Shown in pieces: positions 1-6,112 of a DNA stretch of 9,786 bases. The notes under the pieces are model-generated. The model was not told the origin of the DNA. It did no database searches and was given only the letters and a program-made list of their open reading frames with translations. The position numbers and the translations under genes were made by a program. The stretch's first letter is position 1, and each line of letters starts with the position of its first letter. The stretch comes from Treponema sp. (GTDB taxonomy: Bacteria > Spirochaetota > Spirochaetia > Treponematales > Breznakiellaceae): the NCBI GenBank assembly GCA_031267115.1, contig JAIRZS010000070.1, forward strand, positions 1 to 9,786. The letters are read 5' to 3'.

Positions 1-2
1 AA

Positions 3-41
3 GCAAACGCAAGTTTCTCATACGAATATATATGGGATTGA
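3..41 (+). CDS. possible C-terminal tail of an upstream gene (partial)
   Basis: This frame is open from the window edge and ends in TGA at 39-41, coding ANASFSYEYIWD. The only support is position: the stop lies about 30 nt before a strong plus-strand terminator, so some plus-strand gene should end here. Alternating aromatic residues at the end would suit a last beta-strand of an outer-membrane protein, but twelve residues are too few to say. Frames 1 and 2 are also open at the edge and run through the terminator, which makes them less likely. Confidence 0.3.
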   Translation, partial: ANASFSYEYIWD

Positions 42-68
42 GCAGCCGTTTCGCTTTAATGGGAGGCG

Positions 69-99
69 AAAAACCCGTGAAATTCGTACGGGTTTTTTT
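69..99 (+). terminator. rho-independent terminator
   Basis: The perfect arms AAACCCGT (71-78) and ACGGGTTT (88-95) enclose a 9-nt loop and run into seven T (93-99). Five A at 69-73 on the left arm lengthen the A-T part of the stem. The T-tract marks termination of plus-strand transcription entering from the left of the window. Confidence 0.8.
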
Positions 100-109
100 A
101 CAGTTCTTT

Positions 110-240
110 AACTTGCAGGCAAGTTCGGCCCCTCAGTCCGGGCCAAGGTCCCGGCCTGCCCCCTCTGCGGGCGGCTCTGTCCCGCAGTGCTCCGCTAAGG
201 GGCCGTTTGCGACCCCGGGGGACTTGTCCCCCGGAGTTTT
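110..240. repeat. GC-rich cluster of inverted repeats in a gene-free region
   Basis: Positions 1-382 hold no convincing gene; this is their most structured part. Seen directly: AACTTGC (110-116) with GCAAGTT (119-125); CGGCCCCT (126-133) with AGGGGCCG (198-205), which encloses two inner hairpins, CCGGGCC/GGtCCCGG (138-154, one bulged T) and CTGCGGG/CCCGCAG (165-187); then CCGGGGGAC tt GTCCCCCGG (215-234) followed by AGTTTT. The outer stem with two inner stems gives a cloverleaf-like fold. It could be a structured RNA, a REP-like intergenic element or stacked weak terminators. No known RNA family was recognised. Confidence 0.55.
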
Positions 241-249
241 GGAACAGGC

Positions 250-384
250 TCACTTATTTAATTTCTTCGGCCTTGCGGTAAATCTTCGGTTCGATTTGAC
301 TTCACGGTAAAATTCCAAAGCATGTTTTTTAGCCCAATTACCTGCTGCTGCACCGGGCGGCAGAATGATATAGAATGGAAGCAT
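250..384 (-). other. short open frame of unknown status (44 aa)
   Basis: A minus-strand frame starts at ATG 384, on top of the start of the CYTH gene, and ends with TGA at 250-252. Its last thirty residues are strongly basic (GNWAKKHALEFYREVKSN, then RRFTARPKKLNK). Its codons are AT-richer than those of the neighbours, which reads more like coding sequence than chance. Against it, there is no clear ribosome binding site or promoter, and its start is antisense to the CYTH gene. It may be a small basic protein, the remnant of a decayed gene, or chance. I do not recognise it. Confidence 0.2.
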
Positions 385-1015
385 GGCGGTTGAAATCGAA
401 CTGAAAGCCTGGGCGGACAATCCCGGCGCTGTCAGGGAAAAACTGGACGCCTTGGCGCGTTTTAACGGGGAATTCCTCAAGGAAGACACCTACTGGAAGC
501 CGGAGGAGTCCGGGAATATGCCAGCGGGCCTTCCTTTTTCCGGGGTCCGTATACGGAAGGAGAGAGGCAAAGACGCCGGGGGCAAAGCCTTCAATGCCGT
601 TACCGTAACTTACAAGTCCAAGGAAATGAGGGAAGGCCTTGAGGTAAACGACGAGCGGGAATTTTCGGTTTCCGACGCCGAACCTTTCGAAGAACTTCTC
701 AGGAGGCTGGGCCTTAAACCGGCGATAAGCAAGCGGAAGTCCGGTTTTTCCTGGGATTACGACGGCATAACTGCGGAACTTGCGGAAGTGGCCGGCCTCG
801 GCTGGTTCGCGGAACTGGAGGTCCTCTCCGATAACAGCGATCCGGAAACAGTAGGTATCGCCCGGCGGCGGCTCCTCGGGCTTTTGTCAAGGCTCGGCAT
901 CGGGGAAGGCCGGATAGAGGCGCGTTACTACACCGAAATGCTGCAACTTTCCTCATTGGCGCCAGACACTTTTTTCAAAAAAACCGCGGACAGCCGCCCG
1001 CGGTTTTCGTTATAA
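383..1015 (+). CDS. CYTH-domain protein (class IV adenylate cyclase / triphosphatase-like)
   Basis: This 210-residue protein belongs to the CYTH superfamily, whose members act on triphosphates (CyaB-type adenylate cyclases, thiamine triphosphatases, inorganic triphosphatases) inside a beta-barrel tunnel in the cytoplasm. The hallmark ExExK motif is at the N-terminus (EIELK, residues 4-8). Further charged tunnel strands follow: DTYW at 35-38, RIR at 56-58, TYK at 76-78, EVNDERE at 87-93, SKRK at 116-119, FAELEV at 142-147 and EARYYTEML near the C-terminus. Length fits a single-domain CyaB-like protein. ATG 383 is the first usable start: the in-frame ATG at 365 runs into a stop after two codons. 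Its Shine-Dalgarno is poor (GGAAG, almost touching the ATG). The last dozen codons overlap a terminator hairpin of the convergent operon. Whether it makes cAMP or hydrolyses a triphosphate cannot be told from sequence alone. Confidence 0.85.
   Translation: MAVEIELKAWADNPGAVREKLDALARFNGEFLKEDTYWKPEESGNMPAGLPFSGVRIRKERGKDAGGKAFNAVTVTYKSKEMREGLEVNDEREFSVSDAEPFEELLRRLGLKPAISKRKSGFSWDYDGITAELAEVAGLGWFAELEVLSDNSDPETVGIARRRLLGLLSRLGIGEGRIEARYYTEMLQLSSLAPDTFFKKTADSRPRFSL
977..1007 (-). terminator. terminator of the nifH-like operon, embedded in the CYTH gene
   Basis: The perfect 10-bp arms AAAACCGCGG (980-989) and CCGCGGTTTT (998-1007) enclose an 8-nt loop. On the minus strand the hairpin runs into seven T (plus-strand A at 977-983), the classic form of a rho-independent terminator. 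It would stop transcripts of the operon that ends at 1069. Read the other way there are only four T, so it is a weaker plus-strand terminator. The hairpin lies wholly inside the 3' coding end of the CYTH gene (stop codon 1013-1015). Confidence 0.75.
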
Positions 1016-1021
1016 TACGCG

Positions 1022-1051
1022 GGATTTTTTGCATGAATATGCAAAAAATCC
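1022..1051. terminator. perfect 13-bp inverted repeat between convergent genes
   Basis: GGATTTTTTGCAT (1022-1034) and ATGCAAAAAATCC (1039-1051) are exact complements around the 4-nt loop GAAT. The repeat lies between the stops of the CYTH gene (1015) and the substrate-binding-protein gene (1069). It has no outer T-tract, but its A/T runs sit inside the stem, so it may act as a bidirectional 3'-end or RNA-stability hairpin next to the terminator at 977-1007. Confidence 0.65.
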
Positions 1052-1068
1052 ACAAATGCAACAGGCTG

Positions 1069-2094
1069 CTAGAACAGCGAATCCGGCACGCCGGGGACCG
1101 CGTAATAGGTGTTTTTGATCAGCGCTTCGATGTCAACGTCGCCCCTTACAAGCCCTATCTGCTGCAACTCGCGGGCGTTCCGCTCGATTGCCGTCAGTGC
1201 CTGGCTTACCGACGCGCGGTAGTTGTAAGTCTTGAGTACCTGAGCGTTGACCAGGGGATCGCCGGCAATGTACTTGTTCTCGTAGAGAATCCGCGTCGTC
1301 TCATCGGGATTTTCCTGTACCCACCTGGACGCTTTTTGGATAGCCCTCAGGAATTTGGCCGCTTCCACGGGGTGTTCGGCAATAGCCTGGGAGCGGAAGG
1401 GCGCCACGCAGCAGAATTCGTCCCTCAGCCCTTCGTCCGTAGCATTGTTGATCACCACGCGGGCTCTCCCCTCGTTCTCGATGATCGAGGCGGCCGGGTC
1501 CCCGGAGCCAATGGCGTCCACCAGCCCCCGTTCCAGCGCCAGGGGAAGTTCTGCGGAGGGGTAGATGACCCACTCGACATCGGCGTTGTCGCCGTCCACC
1601 TTCAGGCTCAGGGCGGCAAGAACCCTGGAAGGGATTACCTTGGTGCTTGAGTTCCGGCTGGGAACGCCTATTTTTTTCTTTACCCCGTTTTCCGGCTTAA
1701 AATCCGCGGGAGTCCTGATGGGCGAATCCGGGCGTACCAGTACCTTAACGCAGCCTGTATGCAGGGCAATGGGAATCTTGACGTCGAGGCCGTTCGCAAT
1801 GGGCTGGATCAGAGTCGCCAGAAGATTGTTGGTAACGTCGATCTGCCCTGTGGTAAGCAGGTTCATCGCCGTTCCGGGTTCCAGGCTGATCCACTCGTAT
1901 TTGAGGCCCTCCTCTTCGTAGAATCCCTTGGCGATGGCAATATAAAACGGCGCTTCGCAGAGACCGCCTTCCACCGGATATCCGATCTTGAGGACATAGT
2001 CGCCGCTTGTGACTTCTTCCTGCCTCTGCGCCCTCGCGCACACAACGGCAAGCTCGAGGCACAACATAAGAACAGCACAAAACAGTTTCTTCAT
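1069..2094 (-). CDS. ABC transporter substrate-binding protein, SsuA/TauA/NMT1-like
   Basis: This periplasmic solute-binding protein of 341 residues is the last gene of the operon and should deliver the substrate to the permease and ATPase encoded just upstream. I chose ATG 2094 over the earlier TTG at 2145 because an AAGGAG site lies 7 nt before it and because it yields a proper signal peptide: MKK, a hydrophobic stretch to about residue 19, then ARA before Q23, a signal peptidase I site. The AVVC before it has valine at -1, so a lipoprotein is less likely. The mature protein shows the family pattern: KIGYPVEGGLCEAPFYIA (36-53), KGFYEEEGL (56-64), a GxxDV segment in lobe 1 (TTGQIDV) and SGDPAAS in lobe 2. 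Relatives bind sulfonates, taurine, nitrate, or pyrimidine precursors. Four cysteines (46, 115, 228, 229) occur in the mature part, unusual for an exported binder. Class is sure; ligand unknown. Confidence 0.88.
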   Translation of the reverse strand: MKKLFCAVLMLCLELAVVCARAQRQEEVTSGDYVLKIGYPVEGGLCEAPFYIAIAKGFYEEEGLKYEWISLEPGTAMNLLTTGQIDVTNNLLATLIQPIANGLDVKIPIALHTGCVKVLVRPDSPIRTPADFKPENGVKKKIGVPSRNSSTKVIPSRVLAALSLKVDGDNADVEWVIYPSAELPLALERGLVDAIGSGDPAASIIENEGRARVVINNATDEGLRDEFCCVAPFRSQAIAEHPVEAAKFLRAIQKASRWVQENPDETTRILYENKYIAGDPLVNAQVLKTYNYRASVSQALTAIERNARELQQIGLVRGDVDIEALIKNTYYAVPGVPDSLF

Positions 2095-2101
2095 TTTTTT
2101 G

Positions 2102-2107
2102 CTCCTT
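2102..2107 (-). promoter_or_regulatory. ribosome binding site fixing the binding-protein start
   Basis: AAGGAG on the minus strand lies 7 nt before ATG 2094, within the 55-nt gap after the ATPase stop. It favours this ATG over the in-frame TTG 51 nt upstream. Confidence 0.8.
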
Positions 2108-2149
2108 ATGAAGAATTTATTTTTTCTTCCCATACGGAAAGACAAACCC

Positions 2150-2953
2150 CTATAATTGGTACTCCGGCTCCGCCCCCGTACCGGCGAAGTGCAAAATCCG
2201 CAGTATCTTTGTACGCAGTGACAGGAAATCAGGATCGTCCCGCCGGCGGGGGCGGCCTATTTCAACAGGAATTACATTTTCTATTTTTGCGGGCCGCGCC
2301 GACATAACCACGATACGGCCGGCCATGTAAATTGCCTCATCCACGTCGTGTGTAACCATAACGATGGTCATTTTTTCCCGCCGCCATATATTGAGTATCT
2401 CGTCCTGCATGTTCATCCGGGTAAAGGCGTCCAGAGCGCCCAAAGGCTCGTCAAGAAGCAGCACCTTGGGCTTGTTTACCAGCGCCCGCGCCAGTGCCGC
2501 CCGCTGGGCCATTCCCCCGGAAAGGTGGTGGGGGTAGGAATTTTCAAAACCTTCAAGACCCACGAGGCGGAAATATTCGGGGATATGCTCTTTTTCGTTT
2601 TTGAACACCCCGCGCGAACGGAGGCCGAAGGCGATATTCTCGTAGATCGTCATCCAGGGGAACAGGGTCGGGTCCTGAAACACAAGCCCGCGCTCATGGC
2701 CGGGAGCGTCGATGCCCTTGCCGTCAACTCTGATGCTCCCGCTGTCCGCCCGGGCAAGCCCCGCGATAAGGCGGAGCAGCGTCGATTTGCCGCAGCCCGA
2801 GGGGCCTATGAGTACGATAAATTCCCCGCCCTCAAAACGGAGCCGCACATTCTCCAGAACCTCTATGCTGCGGCCGTCGTTTTGGGGGAAACCCTTGCGG
2901 ACATTGTCGATTTCCAGCAGCCCTTCCCTGGCCGCCGCGCCCTGTACTACCAT
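2150..2953 (-). CDS. ABC transporter ATP-binding protein, SsuB/TauB-like
   Basis: This 267-residue cytoplasmic ATPase powers the importer encoded with it. All motifs are intact: Walker A GPSGCGKST (50-58), Q-loop VFQDPTLFPW (91-100), signature LSGGMAQRAALARAL (144-158), Walker B VLLLDE (164-169), D-loop GALD (172-175) and H-loop VTHDVDEA (200-207). The QDPTLFPW form of the Q-loop and the GGMAQRAALARAL signature are typical of the nitrate/sulfonate/taurine subfamily. The gene starts with ATG 2953, overlapping the permease stop by 7 nt, so the two are translationally coupled. Nothing suggests decay. Confidence 0.93.
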   Translation of the reverse strand: MVVQGAAAREGLLEIDNVRKGFPQNDGRSIEVLENVRLRFEGGEFIVLIGPSGCGKSTLLRLIAGLARADSGSIRVDGKGIDAPGHERGLVFQDPTLFPWMTIYENIAFGLRSRGVFKNEKEHIPEYFRLVGLEGFENSYPHHLSGGMAQRAALARALVNKPKVLLLDEPLGALDAFTRMNMQDEILNIWRREKMTIVMVTHDVDEAIYMAGRIVVMSARPAKIENVIPVEIGRPRRRDDPDFLSLRTKILRILHFAGTGAEPEYQL

Positions 2954-3900
2954 CGGATAATGCCCTTCTGCCAGTTCAGCACCCGGTTGCGGATTTTAAA
3001 CTGCAGGCCGATCAGGAACGAAAAGGTTATGGCAATCACGATAAAAGCCGCGTATACATTGGAATAGGCCAGGGTTTCCCGCTGCCAGTTGATGTACCAT
3101 CCTATACCGAATTTGCAGCCGATCATTTCGGCGGCCATCAGGGTAAGAAAACAGGCGGATGTCCCGTTGAAAAGCCCCGCGAAAATACTGGGCGCGGCGG
3201 CAGGCAAGGCTATGGTAAGGACATTCCGCAGGGGGCTTGCCCCCAGGGTGCTTGAAACTTCAAAGTAGCTTTTCCGTACATTCATAATCCCCGAACTGGT
3301 AAGCACCGTCGTCGGAAACCATACCCCCAGGGCAATGAGGAAGAGGCTCGCGCTTGTGGGCCTGAAGAAGATCACCAGGGCAATGGGTATCCATGCGGTC
3401 GAGGGGATGGGCCCTACGATGCGGATAAAGGGCATGATCCAGTAGTTGAACCGCTGGCTCCAGCCGATAAGGGTCCCTGTAGCTACCCCCAGAAAAGCGC
3501 CGATGAAAAAGCCGCCCAAAAGCAGCCGGAGCGAATACACAAGGCAGCGGAGGATGAAAAACCAGTCTTCAATAAAAACGCCGATGATCCTCTCCGGCGC
3601 GGGGAAATAGAGGCCCGGGATAAGATTTATTTTAAGGGTGATAATGTTATACAGCCCCAGAAACAGGAAGCCTGCGGCGTAAAAAGGGGCCTTGAAAGAA
3701 AGCTTTTTCCGCTCTTTTTCGTTGAAAATGCCCAGAACGCCCCTGGCAATAAAGAGGCCGGTAAGCAGGTAAAGAAAATTGGTAAAATAGGGGAGCAGTT
3801 TTACCCTGTAACCCTCGTAAGGGGGCAGCGCGGTATGCAGCAGTAATACAAGCGCCAGCGCGGCCGCGGGCAGGAATACCCGCCAGTTAAACTTCGGCAT
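2947..3900 (-). CDS. ABC transporter permease, SsuC/TauC-like, with extra N-terminal membrane segments
   Basis: This 317-residue inner-membrane permease is the pore of the importer. The BPD_transp_1 core starts near residue 117, and the cytoplasmic EAA loop, which docks on the ATPase, lies at about 214-242 (FEVSSTLGASPLRNVLTIAL, then PAAAPSIFAGL). The tail segment EMIGCKFGIGWYINWQ resembles SsuC/TauC proteins. About 100 residues precede the core and carry roughly three further hydrophobic stretches (8-24, 38-58, 72-88). The usual SsuC is near 260 residues, so this is an N-terminal extension. ATG 3900 has a good AAGGAG site (3911-3916) and overlaps the 3' end of the nifB-like gene by 14 nt. 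Substrate is unknown. Confidence 0.9.
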   Translation of the reverse strand: MPKFNWRVFLPAAALALVLLLHTALPPYEGYRVKLLPYFTNFLYLLTGLFIARGVLGIFNEKERKKLSFKAPFYAAGFLFLGLYNIITLKINLIPGLYFPAPERIIGVFIEDWFFILRCLVYSLRLLLGGFFIGAFLGVATGTLIGWSQRFNYWIMPFIRIVGPIPSTAWIPIALVIFFRPTSASLFLIALGVWFPTTVLTSSGIMNVRKSYFEVSSTLGASPLRNVLTIALPAAAPSIFAGLFNGTSACFLTLMAAEMIGCKFGIGWYINWQRETLAYSNVYAAFIVIAITFSFLIGLQFKIRNRVLNWQKGIIRW

Positions 3901-5173
3901 TTTTATTCAGCTCCTTCGCCGCGTCCTCTACCGCGGCGCTTATGTAATTGTAGGTTGTCCACACCCTTACCCCGTTTTCCTCAAGCCGCGCCCTGGGCGG
4001 CCCGCCGATTCTCATGCTGATAAGCCCGGAACAGTCCGCGATGGTTTTAAGGATGGCCGCTATGGGTTCCCCGGTTTCGCCGCACCCGCGCGGCCCGAAA
4101 CAGTACTGCGGTATTTCCCGCTTTTCGATAAAGCTCACCCTTCCCCGGTCGTATTCGTAAATGCCGAAGGCCTTCGCATGGCCAAAATGCTGGTCCACAA
4201 CCATGCCGGTTTTGGAGGCCACCGCGAAACGCCGGGGAATCCCGGAAGGCGTATCCCCCGCGCCCTTCCCTTCCGGAACCTGTTCCCCGCCCGGACCGGG
4301 TCCGGCAAAGGCGTGGGACATATCCTCGTCCAGCGTCCCCGCCGCGTCGGCGCGGCACTGCCGGCAGTGGTACATCTGGGGAAGTATATGCTCGCAGGAT
4401 TTCCTCAGTTCCGTGATCTCCGCGTTGCTTACCAGCGGCAGATGCTCGAAGATGCTTCCCCTGACCGGGATAAGCTGCATGATATTGCAAATATCCGCCC
4501 CGGCGTTCTTTACCTTTTCTGCAATGGCGGGAATCTTGTCGTCGTTTATCCCCTTCAGCATGACGATATTCACTTTGGTAACAATGCCCAGTTCTTTAAG
4601 CAGGGCAAGGCCGGCGTATTGCCTTTCCGTTAAAAGAGAAGCGCCTTCCCCGCCGGTATACCGTTTGTCCCGGAAATCAACGTAACGGTAAATCCGTTTG
4701 CCCGTTACGCTGTCCGGCGCATTTACCGTTACCGTTACATGGGAAACCCCCAGATCCGCAAGTTCCCCGGCATAATCGGGAAGCAGAAGCCCGTTTGTCG
4801 AAAGGCAGAAGGTAACGTCCCTGTCAGCTTTGCGGATGCGTTTAAAGGTTTCCCTGGTCTTTTCAAAATCCGCCAGCGCGTCTCCGGGGCCCGCGATCCC
4901 GGCCACGTTAAGGCCCCCGGTTCCGTCCCGCAGGAATTTTTCCCTTACGTCCAAAAAGCGTTCCAGCGCCCCGCCGGGCGACAGCACCCGCGCCGTAACT
5001 CCGGGCCGGCTTTCGTTGGCGCATTCGTAGCGGCGGACGCAGTAGTTGCACTGGATGTTGCAGGCCGGCGCTACCGGCAGATGGATGCGGGTGTGCTTCC
5101 CCGAAGCGGCGCATCCGCCGTTAAAGCAGGGGTGGCTTAAAGATTTCAGGAGATTCTCCGTCCGTTTGTCCAT
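3887..5173 (-). CDS. NifB-like radical SAM cofactor-maturation protein with C-terminal NifX-like domain
   Basis: Known NifB fuses two [4Fe-4S] clusters and inserts a carbide to form the Fe-S core (NifB-co) of nitrogenase cofactors. This 428-residue homologue keeps the signature residues: HPC (14-16), the radical SAM CNIQCNYC (C38, C42, C45), ExxRP (54-57), AGPGD (94-98), TVTVN (147-151) and CRQCRADAAG (270-279). After a Gly/Pro-rich linker (about 285-315) comes a NifX/NafY-like domain with GMVVDQHFGHAKAF, a cofactor-binding fold also found at the end of many NifB proteins. ATG 5173 is chosen over a longer frame from 5257 because the latter would overlap the nifH-like gene by 76 nt, and because ATG 5173 has a site AGGA 6 nt upstream built from the nifH stop. 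The gap to nifH is 8 nt. Complete motifs argue for an active enzyme. I give no symbol because the cluster is not a standard nif cluster. Confidence 0.92.
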   Translation of the reverse strand: MDKRTENLLKSLSHPCFNGGCAASGKHTRIHLPVAPACNIQCNYCVRRYECANESRPGVTARVLSPGGALERFLDVREKFLRDGTGGLNVAGIAGPGDALADFEKTRETFKRIRKADRDVTFCLSTNGLLLPDYAGELADLGVSHVTVTVNAPDSVTGKRIYRYVDFRDKRYTGGEGASLLTERQYAGLALLKELGIVTKVNIVMLKGINDDKIPAIAEKVKNAGADICNIMQLIPVRGSIFEHLPLVSNAEITELRKSCEHILPQMYHCRQCRADAAGTLDEDMSHAFAGPGPGGEQVPEGKGAGDTPSGIPRRFAVASKTGMVVDQHFGHAKAFGIYEYDRGRVSFIEKREIPQYCFGPRGCGETGEPIAAILKTIADCSGLISMRIGGPPRARLEENGVRVWTTYNYISAAVEDAAKELNKNAEV

Positions 5174-5179
5174 GGCTTT

Positions 5180-5183
5180 TCCT
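5180..5183 (-). promoter_or_regulatory. ribosome binding site overlapping the nifH-like stop codon
   Basis: The minus strand reads TAGGAAAAGCCATG: the stop TAG (5184-5182) supplies the AGGA that lies 6 nt before ATG 5173. This supports coupled translation of the nifH- and nifB-like genes and decides the NifB start. Confidence 0.65.
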
Positions 5184-6057
5184 AGATGCCGTCCCCGGGG
5201 GATGGCACCTTTCCCTGCTCCAGCGCGAGGAGCCTGTCCGCCCAGCCGCCGGCCCATTCGCGGAGCGCGGTAACTTCCAGGGGCGAAGGGGCCTTTGACG
5301 CCTCGTGGGCGGCTATCTTTTTTGCCAGGGAGCGGTACACCCCGGCCTGTGCGGACCGGGGCGCCGCCTCGATTGTAGTCTTTCCCTGAAGCTCGCTCTG
5401 GGTAACGGTGATTGAGCGCGGGATATATTCCACTACCGTCGTCGCGGTTTTCAAGACAAAGTCGTTGATAATATCCAGCGAATACGGAGGTCCCATGGAA
5501 TTGGCGATTACCCCGCCCAGAAGCGCGCCCCCGGAGTTGGAGTACTTGCTTATCCCCTTAAAGAGATTGTTGGAGGCGTAGATCGACATAAAATCCGAGG
5601 AGGACACGGTAAACACATGTTCGGCGATCCCTTCCCGGATGGGTACGGCGAAACCGCCGCAGACCACGTCCCCGAGGACATCGAAGATCACCACATCCAG
5701 TTCCAGTTCCTCAAATATCTTTTGCTGCTTGAAAAGTTCCACAGCCGTGATGATCCCCCTTCCCGCGCAGCCCACTCCGGGCGCCGGCCCGCCGGCCTCC
5801 ACGCAGTAGATGCCGTTAAAGCCTTCGAAGATAACGTCGCGGGCCTTTACCGCCGATTGCTCGCGCAGGGTATCCAGCACGGTGGGGATAAATTTACCCT
5901 TCCGTAGGGTATTGGTGGAATCGCTTTTGGGATCGCAGCCGAACTGCATAACTTTAAGGCCCATTTCCGCCAGCGCCGCGCTGAGATTAGAGGTGGTAGT
6001 TGATTTCCCGATACCCCCTTTCCCGTATATGGCGATCTGTTTCAGTTTCTTACCCAT
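5182..6057 (-). CDS. NifH-like ATP-dependent [4Fe-4S] reductase (divergent, non-classical nitrogenase group)
   Basis: Proteins of this family are homodimeric iron proteins that couple ATP hydrolysis to single-electron transfer into a NifDK-like partner. All functional residues are present in this 291-residue protein: P-loop GKGGIGKST (12-20), switch I CDPKSDST (41-48), cluster cysteines C97 (GVGCAGRG) and C133 (DVLGDVVCGGF, also switch II) and Arg100, which corresponds to the ADP-ribosylation site of true NifH. The style is not that of classical NifH: TNTLRKGKFIPTVLDTLRE, VFTVSSSDFMSIYASNN and SELQGKTTIEAAP resemble the divergent group holding CfbC, Nfl and methylthio-alkane-reductase-type reductases. 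The ATG is preceded by AGGA about 8 nt away and by a strong promoter, so this is the first gene of the operon. No NifD/NifK homologue is in the window. Fold and mechanism are certain; the substrate is inferred only as something other than, or in addition to, N2. Confidence 0.93.
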   Translation of the reverse strand: MGKKLKQIAIYGKGGIGKSTTTSNLSAALAEMGLKVMQFGCDPKSDSTNTLRKGKFIPTVLDTLREQSAVKARDVIFEGFNGIYCVEAGGPAPGVGCAGRGIITAVELFKQQKIFEELELDVVIFDVLGDVVCGGFAVPIREGIAEHVFTVSSSDFMSIYASNNLFKGISKYSNSGGALLGGVIANSMGPPYSLDIINDFVLKTATTVVEYIPRSITVTQSELQGKTTIEAAPRSAQAGVYRSLAKKIAAHEASKAPSPLEVTALREWAGGWADRLLALEQGKVPSPGDGI

Positions 6058-6072
6058 GTTTTTTTCATCCTA

Positions 6073-6099
6073 GAATTCCTATAAAAATACTAAGAATTC
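6073..6099 (-). promoter_or_regulatory. paired GAATTC palindromes in the leader, possible operator
   Basis: GAATTC occurs at 6073-6078 and again at 6094-6099, exactly 21 bp apart (two helical turns), in similar contexts (CTAGAATTC and CTAAGAATTC). Both lie between the predicted start of transcription (near 6106) and the nifH ribosome binding site, where a bound repressor would block the operon. No regulator is identified; chance in an AT-rich leader is possible. Confidence 0.3.
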
Positions 6100-6112
6100 A
6101 TACTTATTAGAG

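Noticed and set aside
32..310. 92-aa plus-strand open frame
   Set aside because: It runs through the terminator and the hairpin cluster, has low-complexity Pro/Ser-rich content imposed by the GC-rich repeats, and lacks a ribosome binding site.
1033..1650. Long plus-strand frame opposite the binding-protein gene (and similar frames at 1759-2307, 2348-3067, 4161-4685, 8273-8833)
   Set aside because: These are shadow frames of GC-rich genes with clear family motifs on the minus strand; none shows a recognisable domain.
2092..2094. Lipoprotein assignment for the binding protein
   Set aside because: The cysteine at residue 19 is preceded by valine at -1 instead of Gly, Ala or Ser, while an ARA cleavage site follows directly.
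2095..2145. Earlier TTG start for the binding protein
   Set aside because: The added 17 residues are basic and would spoil the signal peptide; AAGGAG lies at the right distance before ATG 2094.
5174..5257. N-terminal extension of the NifB-like protein by 28 residues
   Set aside because: It would overlap the nifH-like gene by 76 nt, has the composition of a shadow frame, and is not needed because ATG 5173 has its own site and begins where NifB homology begins.
5182..6057. Calling this gene nifH of an N2-fixing nitrogenase
   Set aside because: The sequence style is of the divergent group and no nifD, nifK, nifE or nifN is present; the evidence supports only a NifH-like reductase.
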